Origin: Pseudaminobacter sp047739745
GTDB taxonomy: Bacteria > Pseudomonadota > Alphaproteobacteria > Rhizobiales > Rhizobiaceae
Reading direction: 5' to 3'
Assembly (NCBI RefSeq): GCF_047739745.1
Contig: NZ_JBLLVA010000006.1
Span: forward strand, 62,001 to 126,000
Length of the DNA: 64,000 nt
The notes under the pieces: model-generated
What the model was told of the DNA's origin: nothing
The model's input: only the letters and a program-made list of their open reading frames with translations
Database searches by the model: none
Part shown: positions 7,962 to 16,420 of the stretch, in pieces
Position numbering within the stretch: position 1 is the first letter of the stretch
How the letters are laid out: each line of letters starts with the position of its first letter
Program-made: the position numbers and the translations under genes

Positions 7962-9122
7962 ATGTCCATCCAGCACGCAGCAGAAATCCTCGACAGGCTG
8001 ATTGCCTTCCCGTCGGTCAGCCGCGCCTCGAACCTCGACCTGATCCACTATATCCGGGACTTCCTGGCCGAACTCGGCATCGCATCCGAGATCGTTCACA
8101 ATGAAGAGGGGACCAAGGCCAATATCTACGCTACGCTTGGCCCGGCTGACATTGCCGGAGTCCTGCTGTCGGGACACACCGACGTCGTGCCGACCGAGGG
8201 CCAGGCCTGGAGCAGCGATCCCTTCCGGCTCGTAAAGCGCGACGAGCGATTCTACGGGCGCGGCACGGCGGATATGAAAGGGTTCATTGCCTGCGTTCTG
8301 GCGACGATCCGCGAATTCGCCGGCCATACCTTCCGCCGTCCGCTGCATGTGGCTTTCAGCTATGACGAGGAGATTGGCTGCGTCGGCGTGCGCCGGCTGA
8401 TCGATATCCTCGCGCATCGGGCCAATCGGCCGTCCATGTGCGTGATCGGCGAGCCGACCAGCATGCAGACCGTGATTGCGCACAAGGGCAAGGTGGCCGG
8501 GCGGATCACTTGCACCGGGCGGGAGTGCCATTCCAGCCACGCCCCGGAGGGACTGAACGCCATCTACATGGCAACAGACATGGTCTCCACCCTGCGCGCA
8601 TTGCAGGATGAACTGATCAACGAAGGCAACCACGACTCCGACTTTGTCGTGCCGTTCACCACGGTGCATGTCGGGACCATCAAGGGCGGCACTGCCCTCA
8701 ATATCGTGCCGAACGACTGCAGCCTCGCTTTCGAGATCCGTAATATTCCGAGTGATGATCCGCAGCGGTTGCTCGACCGCATCTCCACGAGCGCCGCGGA
8801 GCTCGCCGAACAATCCCGCTCGCGCTTTGCCGGCGCCGATGTGGCTGTCGAAGTCACCAACGCCTATCCCGGTCTCGATACACCGGCTGATGCCGAAGTG
8901 GTCCGTCACGTCCAGCGGCTCACCGCAAATGACGGCAAGACCGGAAAGATCGCCTTCGGTACCGAAGGGGGTCTGTTCCGTGAGCGGCTCGGAATCCCGA
9001 CCGTCGTCTGCGGGCCAGGCGATATCCGCCAGGCGCATCAGCCCGACGAATTCATCAGCGTCGAACAGATGTCGCAATGCATGACGATGCTGCGCAGGCT
9101 GGTCGGCGAACTGACGGAATAA
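7962..9122 (+). CDS. Acetylornithine deacetylase-like M20 metallohydrolase (ArgE family)
   Basis: A 386-residue M20 peptidase-family protein. The first metal motif is SGHTDVVP (His and Asp), then YGRGTADMKGF supplies the bridging Asp, DEEIGC the catalytic Glu pair, and GPGDIRQAHQPDEFI the C-terminal His ligand. A dimerisation domain is inserted at about residues 180-295. FGTEGGLF and the GDIRQAHQPDE block are characteristic of the ArgE subgroup, which hydrolyses N-acetylornithine or other N-acyl amino acids. No arginine genes are nearby, so a catabolic N-acyl amino acid hydrolase is just as likely. It converges on the LysR gene with a 16-bp gap. Confidence 0.88.
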   Translation: MSIQHAAEILDRLIAFPSVSRASNLDLIHYIRDFLAELGIASEIVHNEEGTKANIYATLGPADIAGVLLSGHTDVVPTEGQAWSSDPFRLVKRDERFYGRGTADMKGFIACVLATIREFAGHTFRRPLHVAFSYDEEIGCVGVRRLIDILAHRANRPSMCVIGEPTSMQTVIAHKGKVAGRITCTGRECHSSHAPEGLNAIYMATDMVSTLRALQDELINEGNHDSDFVVPFTTVHVGTIKGGTALNIVPNDCSLAFEIRNIPSDDPQRLLDRISTSAAELAEQSRSRFAGADVAVEVTNAYPGLDTPADAEVVRHVQRLTANDGKTGKIAFGTEGGLFRERLGIPTVVCGPGDIRQAHQPDEFISVEQMSQCMTMLRRLVGELTE

Positions 9123-9138
9123 GGAATAGAAAGACTGG

Positions 9139-10065
9139 CTATTGCCAGGGCGCCATGCCGGGCAAAGCGTCCGTGGAGATCAATTCACGGCAATGCTGCT
9201 CGAAGGTTTCGGTCGCCCGCGTCTTGCGCAGATCCTTCAGCGTCGCCATGCCGAGCTTCATCGGCGTGAAATCACCCTCGAGCCGCACATAGGCGAGCTG
9301 CTTGCCATTGGCTGCGCACATATTCATCGGCCGTGCCGTCATCAGCGAATAGCCGAAGCCGCAAGCGACGAAGCTGCGCACCGTATCCGGATATTCCGAT
9401 GTGGCGACGATATTCGGAGTGAGCCCATGCATCATGAACAGCGACAGGAAATATTCTTTGCTGAGCGGCATATCGAGCAGGATGAAGGGCCGCTCTGCCA
9501 GCTCGCTCAACGGCACCGAGGTGCGCGTGGCAAGCTCATCGTCGGCCGGCAGCAAGATATAAGTCGGCAACTCGGCCAGCGGCTCGAAATGGATATCCTC
9601 GGTCAGGTGGATCGAATAGGTCAGCGCCAGATTGATCTCGGCGCGGCGCAGCTTGGCGATCAGCGCCGCCTCGTCATCTTCCGAGAAGCGCAGCGTTACC
9701 GCCGGATATTGCGCGAGGAACGACTTGCATAATTCCGGAACGAGCATCGGCGCCAGCGTACGGAATGAGCCGATGTGAAGCGGACCGGAGACGGATCTCG
9801 CCACCTCATAGGCGACGCCGTGAAGGTCCTCCGCCTGTTGCAGAAGCGCCTTGGCCGCATACATCAGCCGCTGCCCGGCCGGCGTAAGCGACAGACCCTG
9901 CGCATGATGGCGCACGAAAAGCTGCAGGCCGAATTCGGCTTCCAGTTGGGAGATGGCGGCGGATATCGAGGGCTGAGAGATGTTGATCCGTTCGGATGCC
10001 AGCGTGACGCCGCCAACTTCTCCGGCAGCAACAAAGTAAGCGAGTTGCCGAAGCGTGAACCGCAT
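9139..10065 (-). CDS. LysR-type transcriptional regulator
   Basis: About 308 residues from the start chosen here. The winged helix-turn-helix lies in the first 60 residues (MRFTLRQLAYFVAAGEVGGV... ISQPSISAAISQLEAEFGLQ) and an effector-binding domain follows from about residue 90. The open frame could begin 26 codons earlier (10143), but the chosen Met matches the usual LysR N-terminus. It is the last gene of the long minus-strand block that encodes the monooxygenase pathway and is the only regulator inside it, so it is the likely controller. It could also act on the divergent aspA/argE pair. Confidence 0.9.
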   Translation of the reverse strand: MRFTLRQLAYFVAAGEVGGVTLASERINISQPSISAAISQLEAEFGLQLFVRHHAQGLSLTPAGQRLMYAAKALLQQAEDLHGVAYEVARSVSGPLHIGSFRTLAPMLVPELCKSFLAQYPAVTLRFSEDDEAALIAKLRRAEINLALTYSIHLTEDIHFEPLAELPTYILLPADDELATRTSVPLSELAERPFILLDMPLSKEYFLSLFMMHGLTPNIVATSEYPDTVRSFVACGFGYSLMTARPMNMCAANGKQLAYVRLEGDFTPMKLGMATLKDLRKTRATETFEQHCRELISTDALPGMAPWQ

Positions 10066-10248
10066 CGAGAATGTACGTGGATCCAGGTCGTTCACGAGGC
10101 CCTGAGATAGATTGACATTCACACTTACTGTTCCCAGCCGCATTGAAGGCAGCGCCCGGAACCATCGCGAACGATGGACGCTGCCCTATTCAGTGTCAAG
10201 GCGTAACCCGGCTCAGGGTCGGGTTCGATCAAGTGATCGCCTCCTCCC

Positions 10249-10926
10249 TCAAAGATCGCCGGGGACTCCATAGGAGGGCGCTTGCGAAGGGTTGATCCCG
10301 CGCGAGACATAGGCATCGAGTTGAGGCGCCCACAACTCCCACAATCGCGCCAGTTCGCCGATCGGATCGTCTTCGTGCCAATCGACGCGCAGATCGGCCA
10401 CCGGCCAAGCCACCTCACGCACCAGAAGCATGCCGACCGAATGGACCGGCCCCTCCTCGCCTCCCGCCTTGAGAGCGGCAAACATGGCTGCAATCAGCCG
10501 GTCGCCGAGCGGCTTTCCGTCGTTGCCCAGAAACGCTTCAGCCATCTTTTCCGGCACGACGGGGCTCGACAGCAGATTGCCGGCCGCCACCACGTCCGGC
10601 GCAATCACGGTGCGATGCGTGCCGAGGGTGTTGGCGCCCGAAAAAGCCGCGCCATTGCCATGCCGATCGACGAGCGCGAGCTGCCGATATTCGATGTGCC
10701 TGGCATCGGCCTTGATCTGCTCCAACGCTTCGGCGGCGCTCAGGCCCGACGCCATCAGGTCGAGACCACGCGGCCCCAGCGTCGGGTCGGTGATGTTCTG
10801 GGTCGCCACCACCCCCACCCCGGCGCGTGCATGGGCGCAGCGCGCCGCCACGCAAGGGCTTGAGGACGACACGGCAATACCGAACATACCGGTCTTTGCG
10901 CAGCGCCCCGAAATCGAAAAGGTCAC
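10249..10926 (-). CDS. DUF1028 family protein (Ntn-hydrolase-like)
   Basis: A 225-residue protein of the DUF1028 family, recognisable from MTFSISGRCAKTGMFGIAVS, GVGVVATQNITDPTLGPRGL and VAAGNLLSSPVV. The family is related to Ntn hydrolases, often sits next to RidA proteins and amidohydrolases, and has no firmly established substrate. The GTG start at 10926 has CGGAGG nine bases upstream. It follows the RidA gene by 15 bp. In this block it may hydrolyse an amide product of the pathway, which is an inference from family and context. Confidence 0.85.
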   Translation of the reverse strand: MTFSISGRCAKTGMFGIAVSSSSPCVAARCAHARAGVGVVATQNITDPTLGPRGLDLMASGLSAAEALEQIKADARHIEYRQLALVDRHGNGAAFSGANTLGTHRTVIAPDVVAAGNLLSSPVVPEKMAEAFLGNDGKPLGDRLIAAMFAALKAGGEEGPVHSVGMLLVREVAWPVADLRVDWHEDDPIGELARLWELWAPQLDAYVSRGINPSQAPSYGVPGDL

Positions 10927-10941
10927 TTCAACATCCTCCGT

Positions 10942-11361
10942 TCATGCGGCGTCAGGAATGACGGCGGTCACCTCGATCTCGACCACCCATTCCGGCCGCG
11001 CCAGCGCCGGCACGACCAGGCCGGTGGAGCACGGAAAAACGCCCTTCAGCCATTTGCCCATCTCCTGATAGACGGCTTCGCGATAGCGGATATCGGTGAC
11101 GTAGACGACGATACGGCAGATATGGGCCATTTCGCTGCCGGCTTCCTCCAGCAGCATCTTAATGTTCTCCATCGTCTTGGCGGTCTGCTTGGCGGCATCG
11201 CCAACATGCAGGCATTCGCGGGTTTCAAGGTCTTGCGAGACCTGCCCGCGCAGGAACACCGTCGTGCCGCGGGCGACGACGCCCTGGGAAAGATCGTTGT
11301 CGAGCTTCTGCTCCGGATAGGTTTCACGGGTATTGAATGGCCGAAGGCGCTTGTGGATCAT
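10942..11361 (-). CDS. RidA/YjgF family protein
   Basis: A 139-residue RidA-fold protein with VFLRGQVSQD, AAKQTAKTMENIKMLLEEAG and the C-terminal VPALARPEWVVEIEVTAVIP block. Instead of the enamine-deaminase Arg motif seen in archetypal RidA (R in CTRVA), it has CRIVVYVTD and RPEWVVEIE with its own Arg before PEW, so it belongs to a divergent subgroup. RidA proteins hydrolyse reactive imines or enamines; some are 2-aminomuconate deaminases in aromatic degradation. Between the HpaB-type monooxygenase and DUF1028 genes, a role in deaminating an unstable product is plausible. Confidence 0.88.
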   Translation of the reverse strand: MIHKRLRPFNTRETYPEQKLDNDLSQGVVARGTTVFLRGQVSQDLETRECLHVGDAAKQTAKTMENIKMLLEEAGSEMAHICRIVVYVTDIRYREAVYQEMGKWLKGVFPCSTGLVVPALARPEWVVEIEVTAVIPDAA

Positions 11362-11439
11362 GAGTGGGTTCCGTCGAGAAAGGGAAATCGCCTGCGCCGG
11401 CTGACATGGACCAGACGACGCGAGGCGAATGAGAAGCTG

Positions 11440-12912
11440 CTATTTGGCAGCGGCCGCGAAGTTTTGCGGACCATAGACGCGGTCTGACAAGCCTGCCGCC
11501 TCCTTGGTGAACCGCAACGGTTCCTTCCAATCGAAGTTGTTGTAGACAGCCGCCAGATGGGCAAAGGGCGGGGCCTGCGCGAAGAGCTGGAAGGTTACGC
11601 GGTGGCCCGCATAGTCCGAATTCAGCAGATCGCGCGCGAAGGCGAGAAGCTTTCTGCGGTCCTCCGAGTGCCAGTTGTCGTTCAGCGTGTAGAACTTGTT
11701 CAGCCACTGGCCGGCTTCCGGATCGCGGAAGCTGGCGTAGTCCGGAGTGACGCAGATCTGGCCGCCGCAAAGTTCACGCGCAATGTGCATCATGTGATGC
11801 AACTGCGAGCAGGCGAGCACGCGGCCAGTCATCAGCAGCGACTGGTTCGGCATCAGCAGCCCGGCGGGGCTCGGCTCGGCATTGGCGATCGCCGCCGTCA
11901 GGTGAGCATTGATGCCCTCACGGTAGCAGGCGAGCGTCGCCAGCTTCTCCTGAACGGCCTGCTGCTTTTCCAGGCCGGTCTGGCGCACGTTCCAGAGAGC
12001 CGCGCCGATCATCAGGTCGGCCAGCTTCAGATTGCGTTGGACGAAGGCGAAGGCCGAATAGCGATGCAAGGTCGAGCGGATGAATTGCGCCGCCCTGGTG
12101 TACTGGTAGAAAAGCACGTTCTCCCAGGGGATCAGCACATTGTCATAGATGACCAGCGTATCGACCTCGTCCACCCGGTTCGAAAGCGGATAATCCTCTG
12201 CCGGCGCGCGCCCGGCAAAGCCGGTGCGGGCGATGAAGCGAAGATTGGGCGAGGAGAAATCGCAGATGAAGCCGACTGCATAATCCGATAGCTTCTCGTC
12301 GCCCCAATTGGCGATGGTCGGCTTGGTGAAGGCCTGGTTGGCATAGGCCGCAGCGGTCTCGTACTTGGCGCCGCGGACGATGATGCCGGCATCCGTCTCC
12401 TTGACGACATGCAGCAGCATGTCCGGATCCTGATCCTGAGGCCGTTTGGAGCGGTCGCCCTTCGGATCGGTATTGGCCGAAACGTGGAAAGGATCGTTGC
12501 GAAGCACGGTGTTGATGTGGCGCTCGATATTCGCCGCGAAGCGCGGATCGACCTCGTTGAGCATATCGCGGCCATCGAACAGCGACCACATCTCGCCGAC
12601 CGTCTCATCGCCGACGCGGGTGACGATGCCCTTGACCTCGTCCAGCACCGTGTCAGTGGAGAGGCGCTTGTCGTGCCAATCCTGCTGCGTGTAGGGCAGC
12701 TTCAGGCCGATGGCGAAACGCTCGCCATTCTCCTCATAGCTCATTCGGCTGACGAATTCCCGCTCGTGCGCCATATCGTAGATGCGCGCGCGGATGTCCA
12801 CGATTGGCTTGAACATCGGATGGGTGGTGACATCCTTGACGCGCTCGCCGTTGATCCAGATGCGCCGCCCGTCGCGGATTGAATCCCGGTACTGATTGCC
12901 GGTTCTGATCAT
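11440..12912 (-). CDS. HpaB-type flavin-dependent monooxygenase, oxygenase component
   Basis: About 490 residues of the 4-hydroxyphenylacetate 3-hydroxylase (HpaB) family, which uses FADH2 supplied by a separate reductase to hydroxylate phenols or heteroaromatics. Family features include the N-terminal YRDSIRDGRRIWINGERV, DPKGDRSKRPQDQDPDMLLH, a GAKYETAAAYANQAF block, YDNVLIPWENVLFY in the acyl-CoA dehydrogenase-like core, and an RELCGGQICVTPDYASF segment near the C-terminus. The start at 12912 follows AGGAAAGG and overlaps the flavin reductase stop (ATGA), which fits a two-component enzyme made in step. The substrate cannot be named; the block lacks meta-cleavage genes typical of homoprotocatechuate degradation. 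Confidence 0.88.
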   Translation of the reverse strand: MIRTGNQYRDSIRDGRRIWINGERVKDVTTHPMFKPIVDIRARIYDMAHEREFVSRMSYEENGERFAIGLKLPYTQQDWHDKRLSTDTVLDEVKGIVTRVGDETVGEMWSLFDGRDMLNEVDPRFAANIERHINTVLRNDPFHVSANTDPKGDRSKRPQDQDPDMLLHVVKETDAGIIVRGAKYETAAAYANQAFTKPTIANWGDEKLSDYAVGFICDFSSPNLRFIARTGFAGRAPAEDYPLSNRVDEVDTLVIYDNVLIPWENVLFYQYTRAAQFIRSTLHRYSAFAFVQRNLKLADLMIGAALWNVRQTGLEKQQAVQEKLATLACYREGINAHLTAAIANAEPSPAGLLMPNQSLLMTGRVLACSQLHHMMHIARELCGGQICVTPDYASFRDPEAGQWLNKFYTLNDNWHSEDRRKLLAFARDLLNSDYAGHRVTFQLFAQAPPFAHLAAVYNNFDWKEPLRFTKEAAGLSDRVYGPQNFAAAAK

Positions 12913-13520
12913 TGGGATGCCTTTCCTGCAGAAGCTTGCTGGCCACCTGCCGCCGGCGGCACGAAATCGGATGAGAGCGCGGCGGGGTAGCAATAGGTGC
13001 GGCGGCTGTGCGCCAGAGGCACGCGCTCGCTGGTGGTCACGTCAACGACGCGGCCGATGAAAATGGTATGGGTTCCGGCGTCGTAGCTGTCGTGCAGAAC
13101 GCAGTCGAAGGTGCCTACGGCATCCGGCAGACGCACCGAATCGGTGATTGTCTGCTGCCATTCGGCGCAGCGGAAATCGAACGCATCGCCCACCTGCGGG
13201 TGGCCAGCGAACACATCCGCGATACCATGCTGATGCGCCGCCAGAAGGTTGACGCAAAACACGCCGTTTTCGCGAATGGCAGCGCAAGCAGGGCTGCGCC
13301 GGTTGACGCAGACGAGCACCATCGGTGGATCGGCCGAGACGGACGCCATGGCGCTGACGGTGACGCCGAACGCACCAGCCGGCCCATCGGTCGTGATGAC
13401 ATTGACGCTGGTGACGGCGCCGCCCATCGCGGAAACGAATGCTGCACGGTCGACGGTCGGAATTCGAGTACCGGCGTCGACTTTCATCTTTTCTGCACAG
13501 GATGCTTGAACGGTTGCCAT
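12909..13520 (-). CDS. Flavin reductase (HpaC-like partner of the monooxygenase)
   Basis: About 203 residues with a flavin reductase domain at residues 20-180: FVSAMGGAVTSVNVITTDGPAGAFGVTVSAMASVSADPPM is the flavin-binding N-terminal half and CVNLLAAHQ plus DCVLHDSYDAGTHTIFIGRV the rest. It reduces FMN or FAD with NAD(P)H and passes it to the HpaB-type oxygenase encoded by the overlapping gene. The start is uncertain: Met at 13520 is used, but 13544 and upstream codons are open. The C-terminus is extended with a low-complexity tail rich in Ala, Gly and Gln. Confidence 0.88.
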   Translation of the reverse strand: MATVQASCAEKMKVDAGTRIPTVDRAAFVSAMGGAVTSVNVITTDGPAGAFGVTVSAMASVSADPPMVLVCVNRRSPACAAIRENGVFCVNLLAAHQHGIADVFAGHPQVGDAFDFRCAEWQQTITDSVRLPDAVGTFDCVLHDSYDAGTHTIFIGRVVDVTTSERVPLAHSRRTYCYPAALSSDFVPPAAGGQQASAGKASQ

Positions 13521-13629
13521 ATCGGGATCTCGTGACTTTCTCATCGAGCGGTTCGATGGGAATTTATTGAGACAAAACAGTCGTTTTGTATAATAGAACT
13601 TAGGGATTCCTTGGCTCAGCATTTCCGAT

Positions 13630-14106
13630 TTAGGTGGAGGGACCCCGCTCGCGCAGGAACATCACGAGCGCCTCGACCGCGATTTCGTAGCCAAGCGGGC
13701 CAAGCCCGATTAGGCAGCCGGTGGCGGCCTGCGAGATGAAGGAGTGATGGCGGATGGGCTCGCGCTTGAAGACGTTGCTGACATGCACCTGCAGGCTGGG
13801 CCCGGGGAAGCTTGCAAGCGCATCCATCAGCCCAAGCGAGGTGTAGGACAGGCTACCCCCATTGATGACGATGGCGTCGGCGCTGTCGCGCGCTTCATGT
13901 ATCCAGTCGATCAGCACGCCTTCGCTGCTTGATTGACGAAAGCGCATCGCGACACCGAGCTGCTCGGCCCGACTGCGGCAGCGCTCTTCGATCTGTGCGA
14001 GCGTCAGACGCCCGTAGAGCCCATTCGGATCGAGCCCGTAAAGATTCGTGTTCGGTCCATTGAGGATGTCTATTCGAAATGTGTCGGTCATCACTGCGCC
14101 TGTCAT
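13630..14106 (-). CDS. Type II 3-dehydroquinate dehydratase-like protein with altered active site
   Basis: A 158-residue protein clearly of the AroQ type II fold: ILNGPNTNLYG, YGRLTLAQIEE, RQSSSEGVLIDWIHEA, INGGSLSYTSLGLMDAL and VHVSNVFKREPIRHHSF. Compared by eye with the M. tuberculosis enzyme, Asn16, Tyr31, Asn82, His108 and Arg115 are kept. The essential loop Arg (R19) is Asp26, the substrate-binding His81 is Tyr88, and Glu99 of the His-Glu dyad is Gln106. It therefore probably does not dehydrate dehydroquinate efficiently. It lies in the monooxygenase block, overlapping the GST gene stop (TGATG), so it may act on a ring-opened or cyclic intermediate. The shikimate role is not supported by context. 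Confidence 0.8.
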   Translation of the reverse strand: MTGAVMTDTFRIDILNGPNTNLYGLDPNGLYGRLTLAQIEERCRSRAEQLGVAMRFRQSSSEGVLIDWIHEARDSADAIVINGGSLSYTSLGLMDALASFPGPSLQVHVSNVFKREPIRHHSFISQAATGCLIGLGPLGYEIAVEALVMFLRERGPST

Positions 14107-14756
14107 CAGCGTTGGGTTGAGCTGCTGTCGTCGGTCGATACGGCTCGATCACGCGGTCGGGTGGCGACCATGGAGGGCCGCGCGTCGAACGCGGCAAACC
14201 AGCGCTCCGCGGCGGGGCGATTCGTTCGCCAGGCCAATTCGGGAAACCTGAAATCGAGATATCCGAGTGCGCAGCCCAGCGTGATCGTGCCGATCGTGAC
14301 CTCATCGCCCATCGTCGGGATCAGCGCCTCGATACTGTTCAGCGCCAGTTCGACCTTGCGAAGCTGCGCGGCACGCCATTCCGGCGAGCGGCGCTCTTCC
14401 AGGCGCATCAGCCATTCATAACGGGCAAGCAGAGCCGCATCGAGAAGGCCGTCGCCGAGCGCTTGGCGTGACAGCGCCTCCCAACGCTGCGGCCCGGGGG
14501 GAGGGAAAAGCGTGCTGTCACCAGCGCGGGCGGCCAGATATTCGCAAATCACCCGGCTGTCGAACAGGCAGCTTCCATCGTCGAGGACCAGCGCCGGGAT
14601 CTTGCCCAGCGGATTGGCCGTTTGCAGATCCGGATCGCCGGCGATCGGCGTCGTGCCGCTGAAATGGAGCTGCAGGTCGGCAAGCTGGCCGGTCTCATGG
14701 GCAATGACCATGACCTTGCGGACATAGGGCGATGTCGGCGCATGGAAGAGCTTCAT
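14106..14756 (-). CDS. Glutathione S-transferase family protein
   Basis: A 216-residue cytosolic GST. The thioredoxin-like N-terminal domain begins MKLFHAPTSPYVRKVMVIAHE, with Ser9 in the usual catalytic Ser/Cys position, and contains NPLGKIPALVLDDGSCLFDSRVICEYL, where the cis-Pro and the glutathione-binding Asp-Ser follow. The helical domain runs from about residue 85. The start at 14756 was chosen over the longer open frame because the latter adds 63 residues of low-complexity sequence. GSTs in degradation clusters often isomerise or dehalogenate intermediates; nothing here identifies the substrate. Confidence 0.88.
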   Translation of the reverse strand: MKLFHAPTSPYVRKVMVIAHETGQLADLQLHFSGTTPIAGDPDLQTANPLGKIPALVLDDGSCLFDSRVICEYLAARAGDSTLFPPPGPQRWEALSRQALGDGLLDAALLARYEWLMRLEERRSPEWRAAQLRKVELALNSIEALIPTMGDEVTIGTITLGCALGYLDFRFPELAWRTNRPAAERWFAAFDARPSMVATRPRDRAVSTDDSSSTQR

Positions 14757-14842
14757 CGCGAAACCTCCGATCGGATTGTTTCCTGAAATGCGCACGACTG
14801 CCAGCGAACTTGCCGCCGGCAGCGTCGCGATGCTTTCGAAGG

Positions 14843-15265
14843 TCAGGGCTTCTGGTCTTCGGCGCCAATGCCGGCCAGCGCGGCGCGCGCCACTTCGACG
14901 TCCTGCGCGCCCGTGCCGGAGCCAACGCCGACGGCGCCCACGCATTGACCGTCAATGACGATGGGCAAACCGCCCTCGAGATTGGTCAGGCGGCCGCCGC
15001 CGGCAATCGCCAGCTTGATTTCATAGTTGGGATCAAGGCGCGACGTCGGCTGGCGGTGCGACGCGGCGGTGATGGCCTTGGACATGGAGGTCTCACGCGA
15101 CAGCAGCTTGGCGCCGTCCATGCGCACAAACGCCAGCAGGTTGCCGCCATCATCGACGATGGTGATGTTTTGCGGCACGCCAAGCTCCTCCGCCTTGGCG
15201 ACCGCGCTGGACAGCGCCTTGAATGCGCCGGCATGGGTGAGCTTCAAAGCGGATCTCGTCGTCAT
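14843..15265 (-). CDS. GlcG/HbpS family (DUF336) protein
   Basis: A 140-residue protein of the GlcG/HbpS family: LTHAGAFKALSSAVAKAEELG, ITIVDDGGNLLAFVRMDGA, SMSKAITAASHRQPTS, GGLPIVIDGQCVGAVGVGSGTGAQDVEVARAAL. Members bind haem or cob(II)alamin or stabilise oxidoreductases, but most lack a defined role. The start at 15265 has a strong GGAGG six bases upstream; longer in-frame starts are not needed. It lies within the flavin monooxygenase block. Confidence 0.85.
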   Translation of the reverse strand: MTTRSALKLTHAGAFKALSSAVAKAEELGVPQNITIVDDGGNLLAFVRMDGAKLLSRETSMSKAITAASHRQPTSRLDPNYEIKLAIAGGGRLTNLEGGLPIVIDGQCVGAVGVGSGTGAQDVEVARAALAGIGAEDQKP

Positions 15266-15359
15266 CGGTGCCTCCAAATCTTTTAGGCCCCGATATCCGG
15301 CCAACTCGTTGGCGCTGTAAAATAATTTTGGCGACGCCTTTGGTTCGCGTTTTACGATC

Positions 15360-16358
15360 CTAGTCGCGGACGCGCGCGCGGAATTCCACCAGCAACGAAT
15401 CGGGAGTAGCGGCAACTTCGGATGCCTCCGAGTTCAGCCGCACCTGGCCGGCGGGCCGAATGGAGATCGTGCCACGCCGAGACGGCTCGCTGCGGCTCGC
15501 GCCTTTGAACGAAACATCATAGTCACCGCAGGCCAGCAAAAGAACGTCGCTTGGCCACTCGACATTCGCCCCGCCGTTGACGGCCTGATTCAGTTCCACG
15601 CTCCACCGGTAGCCGAGCATGGCATTGGCGGCATCGATGTCGCCTGCCGTCAGCAGATTGCGCACGGCGGTCGAGGAGCAGGTCACGTCGCCCCACCGCA
15701 CTTCATCTACGGCGCTCACCCCAAAGCCGCGCCGGTCGCCGATCTCGCGCAGCATTTTCACATCGCCACGCCGTTGACGGCCGAAGCGAAAACCCGATCC
15801 AACCACCAGATGTCCGACATTGAAGCCGCCGACCAGGATTTCGTCGACAAACTGTTCGGGTTCCTGGGCAGCGAAACGATGGTTGAAACGCGGGCTATAG
15901 AGGAAATCTAGGCCGTGGCGGGAAAACAGCCTCTTCTTGCCGGCGGGCGTGCTCAGCCGGAAGGCCGGAGACTGCGGCGTGAACAATTGACGGGGATGCG
16001 GCTCGACCGACATGGCGCCGATCGGCCTGCTATTATGGCGCGCCTGAACTTTCGCCTCCGCAAGCAGTTGCTGGTGGCCGCGATGAAAGCCGTCGAAATT
16101 GCCGAGAAGCATGACGCTTCCCTTCAACTCATCCGGAACCGACGCTGCATCGGAAACCATGCGCATCGGAGCGCGGCAGCCGTCTGGAAGAAAGCGGCTC
16201 CGCTCCTCAGCCATGGGGCGAAACAGAAAAGCCCGCTCGTCCGCGTCGTGGAAAACCCGAAGCCGCGGCACATTCCGGATATCGATCATCTTGCTCATGA
16301 CCGGAGATGTAGCTTGCGCGAGCGCTTCGGAAAAATAGTAATCCGCAAGCATCGGCAT
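15360..16358 (-). CDS. FAD synthetase (RibF-type adenylyltransferase domain) with degenerate kinase half
   Basis: The nucleotidyltransferase domain of RibF is well preserved: LLGNFDGFHRGHQQLL, VEPHPRQLFTP, VGSGFRFGRQRRGDVKML and CSSTAVRNLL. After LGYRW, where the riboflavin kinase domain should follow with its Gly-rich loop and PTAN motif, the remaining 90 residues do not show that motif. The protein therefore probably adenylates FMN to FAD but does not phosphorylate riboflavin. The start is uncertain: Met codons at 16298 and 16289 are alternatives and none has a good ribosome binding site. As part of a block with a flavin reductase and FADH2-using oxygenase, it likely boosts FAD supply. Confidence 0.8.
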   Translation of the reverse strand: MPMLADYYFSEALAQATSPVMSKMIDIRNVPRLRVFHDADERAFLFRPMAEERSRFLPDGCRAPMRMVSDAASVPDELKGSVMLLGNFDGFHRGHQQLLAEAKVQARHNSRPIGAMSVEPHPRQLFTPQSPAFRLSTPAGKKRLFSRHGLDFLYSPRFNHRFAAQEPEQFVDEILVGGFNVGHLVVGSGFRFGRQRRGDVKMLREIGDRRGFGVSAVDEVRWGDVTCSSTAVRNLLTAGDIDAANAMLGYRWSVELNQAVNGGANVEWPSDVLLLACGDYDVSFKGASRSEPSRRGTISIRPAGQVRLNSEASEVAATPDSLLVEFRARVRD

Positions 16359-16420
16359 TGGTATTGCCTATGCATTGCGCGGAGCGGTTCCACTGAAATT
16401 GCGCGGGCGGTTCGTCTTGT

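Noticed and set aside
6342..9077. A 911-codon open frame on the minus strand reading through aspA and opposite the ArgE-type gene
   Set aside because: Only the last part is aspartase. The upstream part is the antisense shadow of the plus-strand deacylase gene in GC-rich DNA; aspartase starts at 7739.
13630..14106. Naming the gene aroQ and placing it in shikimate biosynthesis
   Set aside because: Three active-site positions are altered and the neighbours are catabolic, so the standard function is not supported.
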